Virus record (IMG/VR): IMGVR_UViG_3300050821_005363
Span: 1-21,065 of that record
Length of the DNA stretch: 21,065 bases
Reading direction: 5' to 3' (one strand)
Source of the DNA: a virus
Part shown: piece by piece, positions 6,888-14,119 of the stretch
Position numbering within the stretch: position 1 is the first letter of the stretch
How the letters are laid out: each line of letters begins with the position of its first letter
Program-made: the position numbers and the translations under genes
The notes under the pieces: generated by a model
What the model was told of the DNA's origin: nothing
Databases searched by the model: none
What the model saw: only the letters and a program-made list of their open reading frames with translations

Positions 6888-6959
6888 ACGAAGTAGCGGC
6901 GCGATAATCCTTCAGGAACCGCAGACGCGAGGTCGTAGTAAGGCCCGAGAGGTAACACC

Positions 6960-8075
6960 TTGTCGGACCCGATCCTTGACGAGATCAACCTAACGACGCT
7001 CAAGGAAATCTACCCGGACGCCGTCGAAGACAACTTCTTCCTCGACTCCCCATTCCTTGCGCACTTGCGCAAGAAGGCGATGGTGCCCTTCACGGGCGGC
7101 GCCTTCATGCAGACCGTTTTCATTTACGCGCCTCTTATCGGCGGTGCGTACACGCGCGGCCAGAACTTCGACATCAACAAGCCGCAAACCCTCTCCGGCA
7201 CCGAGTTCGACCCGAAGTATTACGAGGTGTCGGTGGTCGAGTACAAAGAAGACATCCAGGTCCTCAACCGTGGCGACCTCTCGATCTTCCGGTTGATCGA
7301 CATCGACATGCAGAACGGGATTCAAACCATCTCTGCGATCATCGCGGTCGATCTTCAACAGAATGGCCAGCTCGCCCCGCGTACCCCCAACATCAACGGG
7401 TGGACCGAGGCGATCAACGACGGGATCAATCCCTCGTGGGACGGCAACATCTACACATCCTACGGAACCCAGGCGCGCAACGGCAACATCGCGATTGCCC
7501 TCAACGGCAACGTCTTCTGGGCGGGCGATCAGGCTGGCAACGTCGGTGCCATGACCTATCAGCTTCTGGAGGAGGCTTACCAGTCGGCCTCGATCGGGCG
7601 CGACGAACCCGACCTCGGCGTCAGCAACAAGGCCGCGTTCGCTTATATCAAAGAGCGCATCCAGCCTCAACAGCGGTTTTCTCAGGAGCGCGACCCTTAC
7701 TGGGGTGCCAACGGGATGCGCATGAACAACGCGCTGATCCTGAAGGACGACTATTTCCCGTCGCTCAAGTACGGGCAGAACCAGGTGGGTATCGGCAACT
7801 GGCTCACTTCGACCATCGCCTACACCGCGCCTACAACTGTCGTGAACAACTTCCCCACGACCAACGTCACACTGACCGTGGGCGAGGTGTTCGTGTGGTT
7901 CAACACCCGCAAGTTCCTGCTCCGCCTCGCTGACGACCCGGAGTTCGGTCTAGGCTTCTCGGGTTTCGTGCCTGCTCAGGACAACACCCGCGTTGCAGGC
8001 CAAATCAAAGCCGCGCTCAACCTGGAGTGCATCGCTCCCCGCTTGAACACGCAGATTTATGGGATTGGAGGTTGA
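6960..8075 (+). CDS. Major capsid protein
   Basis: This is a 371-residue protein. The start is TTG 6960, supported by GAGAGGT just upstream and by the lack of any other in-frame start before residue 41. The beginning (LDEINLTTLKEIYPDAVEDN) followed by a hydrophobic beta region (FIYAPLIGGAYTRGQ) and the long E-loop-like stretch (YYEVSVVEYKEDIQVLNRGD) fit an HK97-fold coat protein. Later segments (YQLLEEAYQSASIGRDEPDLGVSNKAAFAYIKERI) resemble the P-domain spine helix region. It lies directly after the scaffold and before decoration-like genes. The length is normal for an HK97-fold coat without a fused delta domain. It builds the icosahedral shell. The fold is inferred from pattern and context. 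Confidence 0.85.
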   Translation: MSDPILDEINLTTLKEIYPDAVEDNFFLDSPFLAHLRKKAMVPFTGGAFMQTVFIYAPLIGGAYTRGQNFDINKPQTLSGTEFDPKYYEVSVVEYKEDIQVLNRGDLSIFRLIDIDMQNGIQTISAIIAVDLQQNGQLAPRTPNINGWTEAINDGINPSWDGNIYTSYGTQARNGNIAIALNGNVFWAGDQAGNVGAMTYQLLEEAYQSASIGRDEPDLGVSNKAAFAYIKERIQPQQRFSQERDPYWGANGMRMNNALILKDDYFPSLKYGQNQVGIGNWLTSTIAYTAPTTVVNNFPTTNVTLTVGEVFVWFNTRKFLLRLADDPEFGLGFSGFVPAQDNTRVAGQIKAALNLECIAPRLNTQIYGIGG

Positions 8076-8103
8076 GCGTACGTGACTACGCGAGGACAAA
8101 ACT

Positions 8104-8718
8104 ATGCCGACTAACTTCCTAACCAACATCACGCACTGGTCCACTCAGTACCTGGATCTGATCAACGACGCTTTCATCGGCTCCCCGACCTCCACAGGCA
8201 CGGGCGCGCAGCCATACCCTGGCCAGCTCGGCGGCATCATTGCCTTGTCCGAGACCGAGGCCAACCTACGTGGTTCGAAGATCACGCTGCACTCCGGCCT
8301 CTACCAGTACATCAACTTCCTGACTGGTTCGACGGCCTCGAACGTCGCAGGGCAGATGGTGTTCTATGACACTCCTGCGCACCGCGCGGCGTGGACGGCG
8401 ACTCCCGACGTGACCGCTGCAACCCAAGGTCAGATCGCGGGCGTTACGCTCGGTGCCGTGACTAAGGGCAACTACGGCTGGATTCAAATCAACGGTGTGG
8501 CGAACGTGAAGTACAAAACTTCGCTCACCGCCGCGACCCCGGCCATCGGCGATCTGGTGATTCTGGATCAGACCCCGTCGAACCTCGCTGACGACCCGAC
8601 GCAATCCGGCAACCCGACCTACCTGATCCTGAAATCGGTGATCGGCGTCGCTCAGGTGGCCCCAGTGGGAGCCGCAACCTCGCTGGTTCAGCTCACGCCG
8701 CGCTTCTTTAACATGTAG
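8104..8718 (+). CDS. Head-associated protein, probable capsid decoration
   Basis: This is a 204-residue protein starting at ATG 8104, with GCGAGGAC upstream as a modest ribosome binding site. It follows the major capsid gene. The central part (AATQGQIAGVTLGAVTKGNY, then GWIQINGVANVKYKTSL, AATPAIGDLVILDQ) is a run of short beta strands with many Gly, Ala and Thr, typical of capsid cement or decoration domains. It is not similar to lambda gpD at a level visible by eye. Its job would be to bind the outside of the expanded capsid. The call is from position and composition. Confidence 0.6.
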   Translation: MPTNFLTNITHWSTQYLDLINDAFIGSPTSTGTGAQPYPGQLGGIIALSETEANLRGSKITLHSGLYQYINFLTGSTASNVAGQMVFYDTPAHRAAWTATPDVTAATQGQIAGVTLGAVTKGNYGWIQINGVANVKYKTSLTAATPAIGDLVILDQTPSNLADDPTQSGNPTYLILKSVIGVAQVAPVGAATSLVQLTPRFFNM

Positions 8719-8738
8719 ACTGGAGGAGATCACACAAC

Positions 8739-9101
8739 ATGGCATCTCCAGTCAAACTTAACGGGGTGTTCGGGATCGGGGACCGCATGATGTCGATCTG
8801 CGACGTCACCGGTCCCGCGTCCTATACGCAAATCACGCCAGGAGTACCTCCCGCAGGCCCGACCGGTGGACAGGTGCTCTCTGCGCAGAACGTCGGCCTC
8901 AAGGTCATCGAACTGGTGATCTGCGGGCTCGACAATAGCGGTACCTACACGGTGGACGGCACCAGAATACCAGTGGCGCAAGGCGCCGAGTTTCCTAATT
9001 CGGTGGCGCTGATCTGGGTAACGGCTGCGAGCGGCGCGCAGGTATCTGGCGCGACCAATCTGTCCACCTTCACAACGCGAATGGCATTCATCGGGCGATA
9101 G
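8739..9101 (+). CDS. Small head-associated structural protein (120 aa)
   Basis: ATG 8739 is preceded by a strong ribosome binding site (GGAGGAG, 10 bases away), which implies high expression. The protein is beta-rich, with many Val, Gly, Thr and Ala and few charged residues (MSICDVTGPASYTQI, VGLKVIELVICGLDNSGTY). This composition and the position right behind the capsid genes suggest a second decoration or capsid-stabilising protein, but no family was recognised. It may work together with the 8104 product. Confidence 0.55.
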   Translation: MASPVKLNGVFGIGDRMMSICDVTGPASYTQITPGVPPAGPTGGQVLSAQNVGLKVIELVICGLDNSGTYTVDGTRIPVAQGAEFPNSVALIWVTAASGAQVSGATNLSTFTTRMAFIGR

Positions 9102-9113
9102 GGCTCAAACCCC

Positions 9114-10130
9114 ATGCCGCTCGACGCATTTGCGAACGAGTTAGTTGGCCTCTACCCTGGCCTGTCACTCCTGCCCGCCCGGACCATGATCAACCGGGCG
9201 TGGCAGGATATTCGGGACGAGGGGTTGTGGTCGTGGCTCGTCGCAGAGTTCGCCTACGTCGCGCCTCTCCCAGTCACCGCAGGCACGGTCACGACAACCC
9301 TCGCCAGCAACCTAGTCACAGGCGACGCCAACGCGACCGCCGCGTGGACCCCTCTCGCCGCTGCCAACCCCCCTCTCGCCTCTCCTAATCTCGGTATCGG
9401 TCGCCAGTTCCGCTGCGGAATGGGCAACCCGATCTATAACATCGTCGCGTACAACGGCACGAACCAGATCACGCTCGACCGTCTCTACACTGAGTCCGAG
9501 AACGTGGGCGCCGGTCAAACCTACCAGATCTACAAGCCCTATTACGCACCGCCCTCCGCCGACTTCCTCCGCTTCTTCTCCGTGACCAATATCCAGTTCG
9601 CCTACTCGATCGTGGGCAAGTCGCTCAACTTTAACCGCGAGCAGCTCGATCGGATGGACCCGCAACGCGGCTCGTTCGGCAATGCCTACATCATCGGCAG
9701 CTATAAATCCGATCCACTTCTGCAAACCCCCGTGTACGAGTTCTGGCCTGCTCCCACCGATGGCAACACTTACATGGCGATCTACCAGCGTCGCGGGCTC
9801 CCTCTGACTCCCGCAGGTGTGACTCCGGTGATCGACTACCCACCTACCCTCTCCCCTTCACTCCTGATGGCGCGCGCCGAGTTTCAAACCTCGATCTGGG
9901 CAGTCAAGAACATGAACCGCTACCCCGACCTCAAGGGAGTCAACTGGTTTGGTGTGCGCAAAGAGGCGCTCGCGCAATATCTGAACGAGTTGGTTAAGCA
10001 GCGCCGACAGGACATGGAGATCTTCAAGAACACGTGGATTCTGCCGAAGGGGACTTATCTAGGCTTCCCCGTGGATGCGAGCTTCATCCAAAGTCATGAC
10101 GTCGACCTCATGTTCGTCGATGTCGGTTGA
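9114..10130 (+). CDS. Head-tail connector / adaptor protein
   Basis: This is a 338-residue protein. The N-terminus (FANELVGLYPGLSLLPARTM, INRAWQDIRDEGLWSWLVAE) is the helical opening typical of phage adaptor proteins that sit under the portal in short-tailed phages (P22 gp4- or T7 gp11-type role). The middle is a beta domain with RLYTESENVGAGQTYQIYKP. The C-terminal half returns to helices (LLMARAEFQTSIWAVKNMNR, FGVRKEALAQYLNELVKQRR). The start ATG 9114 follows the previous stop by 12 bases and has only a weak ribosome binding site. Role inferred from the N-terminal pattern and from its place after the capsid genes. Confidence 0.7.
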   Translation: MPLDAFANELVGLYPGLSLLPARTMINRAWQDIRDEGLWSWLVAEFAYVAPLPVTAGTVTTTLASNLVTGDANATAAWTPLAAANPPLASPNLGIGRQFRCGMGNPIYNIVAYNGTNQITLDRLYTESENVGAGQTYQIYKPYYAPPSADFLRFFSVTNIQFAYSIVGKSLNFNREQLDRMDPQRGSFGNAYIIGSYKSDPLLQTPVYEFWPAPTDGNTYMAIYQRRGLPLTPAGVTPVIDYPPTLSPSLLMARAEFQTSIWAVKNMNRYPDLKGVNWFGVRKEALAQYLNELVKQRRQDMEIFKNTWILPKGTYLGFPVDASFIQSHDVDLMFVDVG

Positions 10131-10156
10131 TATGCAAAGACTTAGTGTGGGATACT
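10127..10156 (+). promoter_or_regulatory. Candidate promoter, possibly for a leaderless mRNA
   Basis: TTGATA at 10127-10132 (5 of 6 to the -35 consensus) overlaps the stop of the connector gene. GATACT at 10151-10156 (4 of 6) follows after an 18-base spacer. The expected transcription start falls within a base or two of ATG 10164, and that gene lacks a ribosome binding site. The match is moderate. Confidence 0.35.
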
Positions 10157-10163
10157 GCGTGCC

Positions 10164-10742
10164 ATGAGACTAGCGGCCACGCTGCTGTTTGCTGCTCACT
10201 TGATGGCGCAGTCCACTGTCTCAGTCCTCCTGACTCCCGAGAGCGGCTCCTCAACCGCGAACGTATTCGGCAAGGGCAAAGTGGTCGTCTGGGACTGCTC
10301 CCTCTGCAACGACTCATCTCTCACTGTCACCGTTCCCCCCGAGCGCGTCTACATGTCGGCCCCCACTCTGCATCACCTAGATCTCTCTCGCGCGACTGCG
10401 CAGCTCCAATCGTCCTACAACCATCGAGCCCTCCCGATCCTGATCACGACGCTTGGCTGGGCGGCGGATGGCGCGGTCGTATTCATGGGTGGCAGATACA
10501 TCGCAGCAACCCCTAAGGTGATCGGTGCGGTCGGCGCGGGCGGTGCCGCAGCGCGCTTCCTCGCTGGTAAGCTGCAAGGAGTGACACCGCAATTCGCCAG
10601 TCTCCTACCCAATCTGTTGTCTGAGTCGGTCGTGCTGCCACCTGGTCAATGCACGACCCGCACTGTTCTCGCATCGCAGACCCGCAAAGAGAACGTGATC
10701 CAGTCTACGATTACCCTCCCGGTATCGGCGGTGTCACATTGA
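10164..10742 (+). CDS. Secreted/membrane protein with signal peptide, unknown function
   Basis: This is a 192-residue protein. The first ~16 residues (MRLAATLLFAAHLMAQS) form a short classic signal peptide with a probable cleavage after AQ. The mature part begins beta-rich (TVSVLLTPESGSSTANVFGK), has CSLC near residue 48 and another Cys near 170. It includes two weakly hydrophobic Gly/Ala segments (LPILITTLGWAADGAVVFMG and VIGAVGAGGAAARFLAG) that could be membrane-associated. No Shine-Dalgarno sequence precedes the ATG. It is the first gene of the lysis-type block. It could be an envelope-acting lysis factor, a superinfection-exclusion protein or an acquired host gene; none can be preferred. 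Confidence 0.65.
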   Translation: MRLAATLLFAAHLMAQSTVSVLLTPESGSSTANVFGKGKVVVWDCSLCNDSSLTVTVPPERVYMSAPTLHHLDLSRATAQLQSSYNHRALPILITTLGWAADGAVVFMGGRYIAATPKVIGAVGAGGAAARFLAGKLQGVTPQFASLLPNLLSESVVLPPGQCTTRTVLASQTRKENVIQSTITLPVSAVSH

Positions 10743-10813
10743 GTAACCACCTCAGCCTTGCTGCGAAGAGTTGGTGGCAGCGGCTCTGGTATCTCGTTCG
10801 CCATAGGAGGTAG
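10739..10813 (+). CDS. Tiny Trp/Arg-rich ORF (24 aa)
   Basis: TTG 10739 overlaps the previous stop (TTGA), and the 24-residue ORF ends two bases before the ATG of the next gene. Its last codons (AGGAGGTAG) form that gene's ribosome binding site. The peptide, containing SWWQRLWYLVRHRR, is amphipathic and cationic with three Trp. Such peptides can bind membranes. Evidence is limited to the neat fit and composition, so it could be chance. Confidence 0.3.
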   Translation: MSNHLSLAAKSWWQRLWYLVRHRR

Positions 10814-10815
10814 AA

Positions 10816-11082
10816 ATGCTGGCCTTCGTTGAAGTGAACAATCAACAGATCGTCGAGTTGGCTACGCCGATCGCGGTGATCATCTCCATCCTTCTTCAGC
10901 AGCGTGCGGCCAGTAAGGCGCAGGCAGCCGCAGTGGTCGCAGCGCAGAAGACCGACGAGATCCACACGATGGTGAACAACAATCTCACTGCGGCACGTGC
11001 CGAAGTAGTTGCGCTCCAGAAGCAGGTCACTGACCTCTCCGTGCACATCGCGAAGATCACAGAGGGAAAGTCGGGTGGATGA
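10816..11082 (+). CDS. Membrane-anchored coiled-coil protein, lysis candidate (88 aa)
   Basis: The start has one of the best ribosome binding sites in the window (AGGAGGT). Residues ~12-28 (IVELATPIAVIISILLQ) are a single membrane segment. The rest is a helical Ala/Gln/Val-rich region (~30-83) with heptad-like spacing (ARAEVVALQKQVTDLSVHIA), so a coiled coil is likely. It belongs to a row of small membrane proteins ending in the endolysin. A holin or an inner-membrane spanin-like subunit are the main options; one TM plus coiled coil fits the latter slightly better. Its stop overlaps the next ATG (ATGA). Confidence 0.6.
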   Translation: MLAFVEVNNQQIVELATPIAVIISILLQQRAASKAQAAAVVAAQKTDEIHTMVNNNLTAARAEVVALQKQVTDLSVHIAKITEGKSGG

Positions 11083-11219
11083 TCGGGCTGCTCATTGCGG
11101 CGCTTGTGTGTGCGATATCATGGGCAGGTTTGGAACGCTGCCGGTACATGGCCGTGCTGCAGGAGAACGAGCAGTTGCGACGTATTGTGGAGAACTTGGT
11201 GAGGGAAAACAGGAGGTAA
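11079..11219 (+). CDS. Single-TM small protein, lysis candidate (46 aa)
   Basis: It begins at an ATGA overlap with the preceding gene. It has an N-terminal hydrophobic helix (IGLLIAALVCAISWAGL, residues 2-18) and then a charged helix (AVLQENEQLRRIVENLVREN). This is the architecture of small spanin-like or holin-associated proteins. The sequence around Cys11 (LVCA) is not a good lipobox, so an Rz1-type lipoprotein is unlikely. The final AGGAGGTAA provides the ribosome binding site for the next gene. No homologous family is claimed. Confidence 0.55.
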   Translation: MIGLLIAALVCAISWAGLERCRYMAVLQENEQLRRIVENLVRENRR

Positions 11220-11220
11220 C

Positions 11221-11409
11221 ATGCCGTTGCTGATCGATCTGCTGATCCTTTGCATCGTGATCGCGATTGTCTACTGGATCTGGACTTTGCTTCCACTCCC
11301 GCAGCCGATGAAGAACATCGTGCTCTGCGTGCTGCTTATCATTCTGCTGATCGTCGTGCTGGGATATGTGCTGCCGATGGGTAGCTTCGGTCACTGGGGC
11401 AGCCGATAG
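11221..11409 (+). CDS. Two-TM small membrane protein (Thivi_2564-like), holin candidate
   Basis: This is a 62-residue protein with an ideal ribosome binding site (AGGAGG, 5-6 bases before ATG 11221). It has two membrane helices: residues ~3-24 (LLIDLLILCIVIAIVYWIWT) and ~32-51 (IVLCVLLIILLIVVLGYVL), separated by a short Pro-rich turn (LLPLPQPMK). The pattern matches the widespread Thivi_2564-type small membrane proteins found in bacteria and phages. In this setting, four genes upstream of nothing but small proteins and the endolysin, it is a reasonable holin candidate. Two TMs fit class II-type holins, but the family's function is not established. Confidence 0.6.
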   Translation: MPLLIDLLILCIVIAIVYWIWTLLPLPQPMKNIVLCVLLIILLIVVLGYVLPMGSFGHWGSR

Positions 11410-11411
11410 CT

Positions 11412-11561
11412 ATGCCGGGCGTCGAAGAGACGATGCACGAGTTCAAACGTGGAAAGCTCCACTCTGGTTCGAAGAAGGGGCCGAAGGTGAAGAGCCGCGC
11501 GCAAGCCTTGGCCATCGCACTCAACCAGGCACGCCGCAGAACCCGTGGCAAAAAGCGATGA
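11412..11561 (+). CDS. DUF6496-like small basic protein (49 aa)
   Basis: This short ORF begins two bases after the previous stop. Its core (ETMHEFKRGKLHSGSKKGPK, then KSRAQALAIALNQARR) matches the small DUF6496-type proteins found widely in phages and bacteria. They share the pattern of a basic HEFKxGxLHSGS segment followed by SRxQAxAIAL. The molecular role of the family is not known. The C-terminus (RTRGKKR) is strongly basic. It lies directly before the endolysin; its last codons overlap the open frame of that gene. Confidence 0.65.
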   Translation: MPGVEETMHEFKRGKLHSGSKKGPKVKSRAQALAIALNQARRRTRGKKR

Positions 11562-11562
11562 C

Positions 11563-11970
11563 ATGCCCCGCCGCCATCCACACCGGGTTATGGTCGGACT
11601 GATCGACGCTATCGTCAACGCGATCGCATCCGCCGAGGGCTTCTTCGTCAACGGCGCGCTCCCCAACCGCGATGACAACCCCGGCGATCTACGCGCGGCC
11701 CCCTGGCTCACCGATCCAGTCATCGTAGACGGCTTCTGGAAGGCGCCAACTGTGGCCGAAGGGATCGCCGGGTGCCATCACCAGGTCGCCCTCGATATCG
11801 CCCGTGGCTACTCGCTGCGCGCCCTGATCTATGCGTGGGCGCCCCCGACCGATAACAACCGGACCGAAGTCTATCTCCAGGAGACGGTCAGGCGTCTCGG
11901 CGTGCAGGGGTTCGCCATCGACACGGAGAGGCAGCTCTGGACGTACCTCGACATCAAGTACGTGGCGTAG
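11563..11970 (+). CDS. Endolysin, muramidase/transglycosylase-like
   Basis: The ATG 11563 start (135 aa) was chosen because it just clears the upstream stop; GTG 11545 (141 aa) and ATG 11590 (126 aa) are also possible, and none has a strong ribosome binding site. The segment AIASAEGFFVNGALPNRDDN followed by PGDLR is the signature of small lysozyme-superfamily phage endolysins; E25 in AEGF is the expected catalytic Glu. The C-terminal half (SLRALIYAWAPPTDNNRTEV, YLQETVRRLGV) matches the rest of this fold. It would cleave the glycan of peptidoglycan at the end of infection. There is no signal peptide, so release would need the neighbouring membrane proteins. Confidence 0.75.
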   Translation: MPRRHPHRVMVGLIDAIVNAIASAEGFFVNGALPNRDDNPGDLRAAPWLTDPVIVDGFWKAPTVAEGIAGCHHQVALDIARGYSLRALIYAWAPPTDNNRTEVYLQETVRRLGVQGFAIDTERQLWTYLDIKYVA

Positions 11971-11979
11971 TGGTAGAAT
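11971..11979 (+). promoter_or_regulatory. Candidate extended -10 promoter
   Basis: TGGTAGAAT lies directly after the endolysin stop: a TGn extension plus TAGAAT (5 of 6). No good -35 box is found at 16-18 bases (a TCGACA is about 20 bases upstream, too far). The 138-base gap behind it (11971-12108) holds no convincing gene and would be the leader of the 12109 gene. Confidence 0.25.
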
Positions 11980-12108
11980 CGACCCAGTGCTAGTCAGGAC
12001 GATGTTGCATGACGGGCATCTCTGGTGCCGCCATAGCCTGCTGGGCGCGTAGTATTACCAGCGGTCAATGTTCATGGGAACTCGTCGGTTTGTGAAAGGA
12101 GCAGCGAA

Positions 12109-12390
12109 ATGGGAAAGGCAATGATCAACACGCCATTCGGATCGTCGGAGGGCACCGTAGCGAAGACGCCATCGACCAAGGGGGTCACAGGCACGTACAG
12201 CGGCAACCGGCCTCCGTTCGACAAACCTCACTCGAAGGGCAAGGACACGATCCCGGTCAAGTTCTTCTCTGGCGACGGCGACAAGATCGGCCCGCTCTCA
12301 CCTGACCCTGAGGCGTTCCAAACCCCGCATGGCAACACGCTGACCATCGGGGGCGCAGTGGATCGCAAGAGCCGCAAGTCGGGAGACTGA
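12109..12390 (+). CDS. Hypothetical protein (93 aa)
   Basis: ATG 12109 is preceded by a good ribosome binding site (AAAGGAG, 9 bases). The protein is rich in Gly, Thr, Pro, Lys and Ser, with little hydrophobic core (TPFGSSEGTVAKTPSTKGVT, NRPPFDKPHSKGKDTIPVKF), and looks largely disordered or like a small minor structural protein. The C-terminus is basic (DRKSRKSGD). It restarts the structural operon after the lysis block. Function unknown. Confidence 0.6.
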   Translation: MGKAMINTPFGSSEGTVAKTPSTKGVTGTYSGNRPPFDKPHSKGKDTIPVKFFSGDGDKIGPLSPDPEAFQTPHGNTLTIGGAVDRKSRKSGD

Positions 12391-12394
12391 TATC

Positions 12395-12616
12395 GTGACA
12401 CCCGAGGAGTTGCAGGCGTTTGAGAAGGCATATCAAGAGGCGTCGCAGGGCTCCTGTACACCGGACGTGGTCCTGACCCCGGAAGGCGCGTTCGTGCGCA
12501 CTGCCGATGGAACTGTGGTGTTCGACTACGACGACAAGGGCAACCTTTACGGCCTGACGTTCGAGGAGCAGTACAAACGCTTCGAAGCAGTCAAGGGTAC
12601 GTTGGGAATTACCTGA
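12395..12616 (+). CDS. Hypothetical protein (73 aa)
   Basis: GTG 12395 follows the previous stop by four bases, with GGGAGA as ribosome binding site. The N-terminal third is helical (TPEELQAFEKAYQEASQG). The middle is a beta hairpin pattern (VVLTPEGAFVRTADGTVVFD, then YDDKGNLYGLTF), and the end is a second helix (EEQYKRFEAVKGTL). It is compact and acidic. No family was recognised; its position between the lysis genes and the second connector suggests a minor virion or assembly protein. Confidence 0.6.
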   Translation: MTPEELQAFEKAYQEASQGSCTPDVVLTPEGAFVRTADGTVVFDYDDKGNLYGLTFEEQYKRFEAVKGTLGIT

Positions 12617-12620
12617 GCGT

Positions 12621-13970
12621 GTGCCCTACGCTTACTATCCTCTCTCGCAGCTCCTGACCGATCTATCCCTGCGCCTTCAAGACCCTGCGAACGTATTCTG
12701 GTCGGCAGCCGAACTAACTCTCTACATCCAGGAATCTCTCCGCACGTGGAACGCAATGGCCGCGTGGTATCGCGATCGCATGTCGTTCTCTACTACCTCC
12801 CCCGTTACCTGGTACGATCTGAGCGCGCAGGCGGGTACGCTGATCCCCTACACGGTCACCGACACCGCCTTGTTCGAGACCATTGAGTATCACCTCCTCG
12901 AACCTGCTGTGGCTCCCTACGCAGGCAGCGAGATGTTCACCAACGCGGATCTGGTGAACGCGCTCCAAAAACGCCGCGATCAGTTCCTGCTCGAAACCGG
13001 ATCGGTGATCACGCACTCTACGCTTGGGGGCGCGCAGACCTCGAATGGCCGCGTCGCGCTCCCTGACACCGTGATCGAAGTGCGCCGAGCTGCCTACTTT
13101 GACTCGAACGGTCTCTATACCACACTCTGGCGTAGCTCCGAGTCCGAGGCCAACGCTTTCCAATATGGCTGGTTGAATGCAGCGGCACCCCCGAGCGTCT
13201 ACTCCGTGGTTGAACCTGCGCCTGTGACCATCCAGATCATTCCAATCCCTTCGCTCGCAGGCTCCCTCGACCTGCTGACGATCAGCGCGGGCGCAGCGCT
13301 CAACCCCTCTGCTGGTGTGGTCCTCGGCGTTCCCGACGATTTCGCGTGGGTGGTGAAGTGGGGTGCACTCTGCGATCTGCTCACCCGCGACGGTCAAGCC
13401 TCCGATCCTCTCCGCGCGCAGTATTGCCAGAAACGCTGGGTCGAAGGGATTCGCCTCGCCAAGCTGTCAACCACCGTGATCACCGGAAACATCGACGGTA
13501 ACAATGTCCCGATCAACTCGGTCTTCGACATGGACACGGCCTACTCCGGGTGGCAGAACAACCCACTCGCCAATCCATCGATCCTCGGCTTGGCCGGGAT
13601 GAACATGCTGGCGATCGCCGACCCTCCCAACGCCGCAGCTCACACGATCCAACTCGACCTTCTGCGCAACATGCCGGTCCCCATCCTGCTGACCGATAAT
13701 ATTCAGGTGGGCCGCGAGGAGTTGGACGTGATCACCGACTATTCAGAGCACCTCGCTGCGGTTAAAATGGGCGGAGCTGAGTTCATGGAAACGATGCCTG
13801 CCTACGAACGGATGGTCGCACTCGCGCGGAAGCAGAACGAGAGATGGCGTGCGTTCTCGCGGTTCCCTGAAGATGAGCACGATCGTGCGCGCCGCGAGCG
13901 GGAGCAGGTCAGGCGGGATGCGCACGAGAAGGAAGAGCCGATGGCGGCTGATATGGTGGGGGGTGTATGA
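12621..13970 (+). CDS. Second connector-like / tail-stem protein (449 aa)
   Basis: It starts at GTG 12621, four bases after the previous stop. The N-terminus (LSQLLTDLSLRLQDPANVFW, SAAELTLYIQESLRTWNAMA) is an adaptor-like helical opening with the D/E-L-x-x-x-I-x-x-A/S-L-R-x-W pattern seen in connector proteins. A beta region follows (VTWYDLSAQAGTLIPY and onward), then helices near residues 238-290 and a helical C-terminus (HLAAVKMGGAEFMETMPAYE) ending in a charged tail. The protein is a structural virion component, probably a connector or tail-stem subunit acting between the 9114 product and the large hub. This role is inferred from architecture and position. Confidence 0.6.
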   Translation: MPYAYYPLSQLLTDLSLRLQDPANVFWSAAELTLYIQESLRTWNAMAAWYRDRMSFSTTSPVTWYDLSAQAGTLIPYTVTDTALFETIEYHLLEPAVAPYAGSEMFTNADLVNALQKRRDQFLLETGSVITHSTLGGAQTSNGRVALPDTVIEVRRAAYFDSNGLYTTLWRSSESEANAFQYGWLNAAAPPSVYSVVEPAPVTIQIIPIPSLAGSLDLLTISAGAALNPSAGVVLGVPDDFAWVVKWGALCDLLTRDGQASDPLRAQYCQKRWVEGIRLAKLSTTVITGNIDGNNVPINSVFDMDTAYSGWQNNPLANPSILGLAGMNMLAIADPPNAAAHTIQLDLLRNMPVPILLTDNIQVGREELDVITDYSEHLAAVKMGGAEFMETMPAYERMVALARKQNERWRAFSRFPEDEHDRARREREQVRRDAHEKEEPMAADMVGGV

Positions 13971-14119
13971 AAGGGGTGATGCGAACTGTTGAGTTGCACA
14001 TGTCTTTTGGGGTGGGCAGGCGATCCGAACGCGAGACCGTCATGTCCGGTACACCATGGACAGCAACAGGTTCCGTGCGTGGGTGTGGTAGCGCATACGG
14101 AGTAAGGAAACCCACATGA
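13967..14119 (+). CDS. Small basic ORF between connector and tail genes (50 aa)
   Basis: The ORF is bracketed by ATGA overlaps on both sides: its ATG overlaps the connector stop and its stop overlaps the next ATG. The product is Arg/Gly/Ser/Thr-rich with no clear motif (VGRRSERETVMSGTPWTATG). The ribosome binding site for the next gene (AAGGAAA) lies within its 3' end. It may serve mainly to couple translation across the 145-base interval. Evidence is modest. Confidence 0.4.
   Translation: MKGVMRTVELHMSFGVGRRSERETVMSGTPWTATGSVRGCGSAYGVRKPT

Noticed and set aside
6990-7670. Open frame on the - strand (226 codons) opposite the major capsid gene
   Set aside because: Shadow of the capsid frame in GC-rich DNA; no recognisable domain and no neighbouring - strand genes.
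10132-10167. 11-codon ORF ending in an ATGA overlap with the 10164 gene
   Set aside because: Too short and without a ribosome binding site; the overlap alone is weak evidence.
12002-12108. Short ORFs and a weak GCTGG/CCAGC inverted repeat in the gap after the endolysin
   Set aside because: No ribosome binding site, conserved motif or stable stem; the only supportable item there is the weak extended -10 box.
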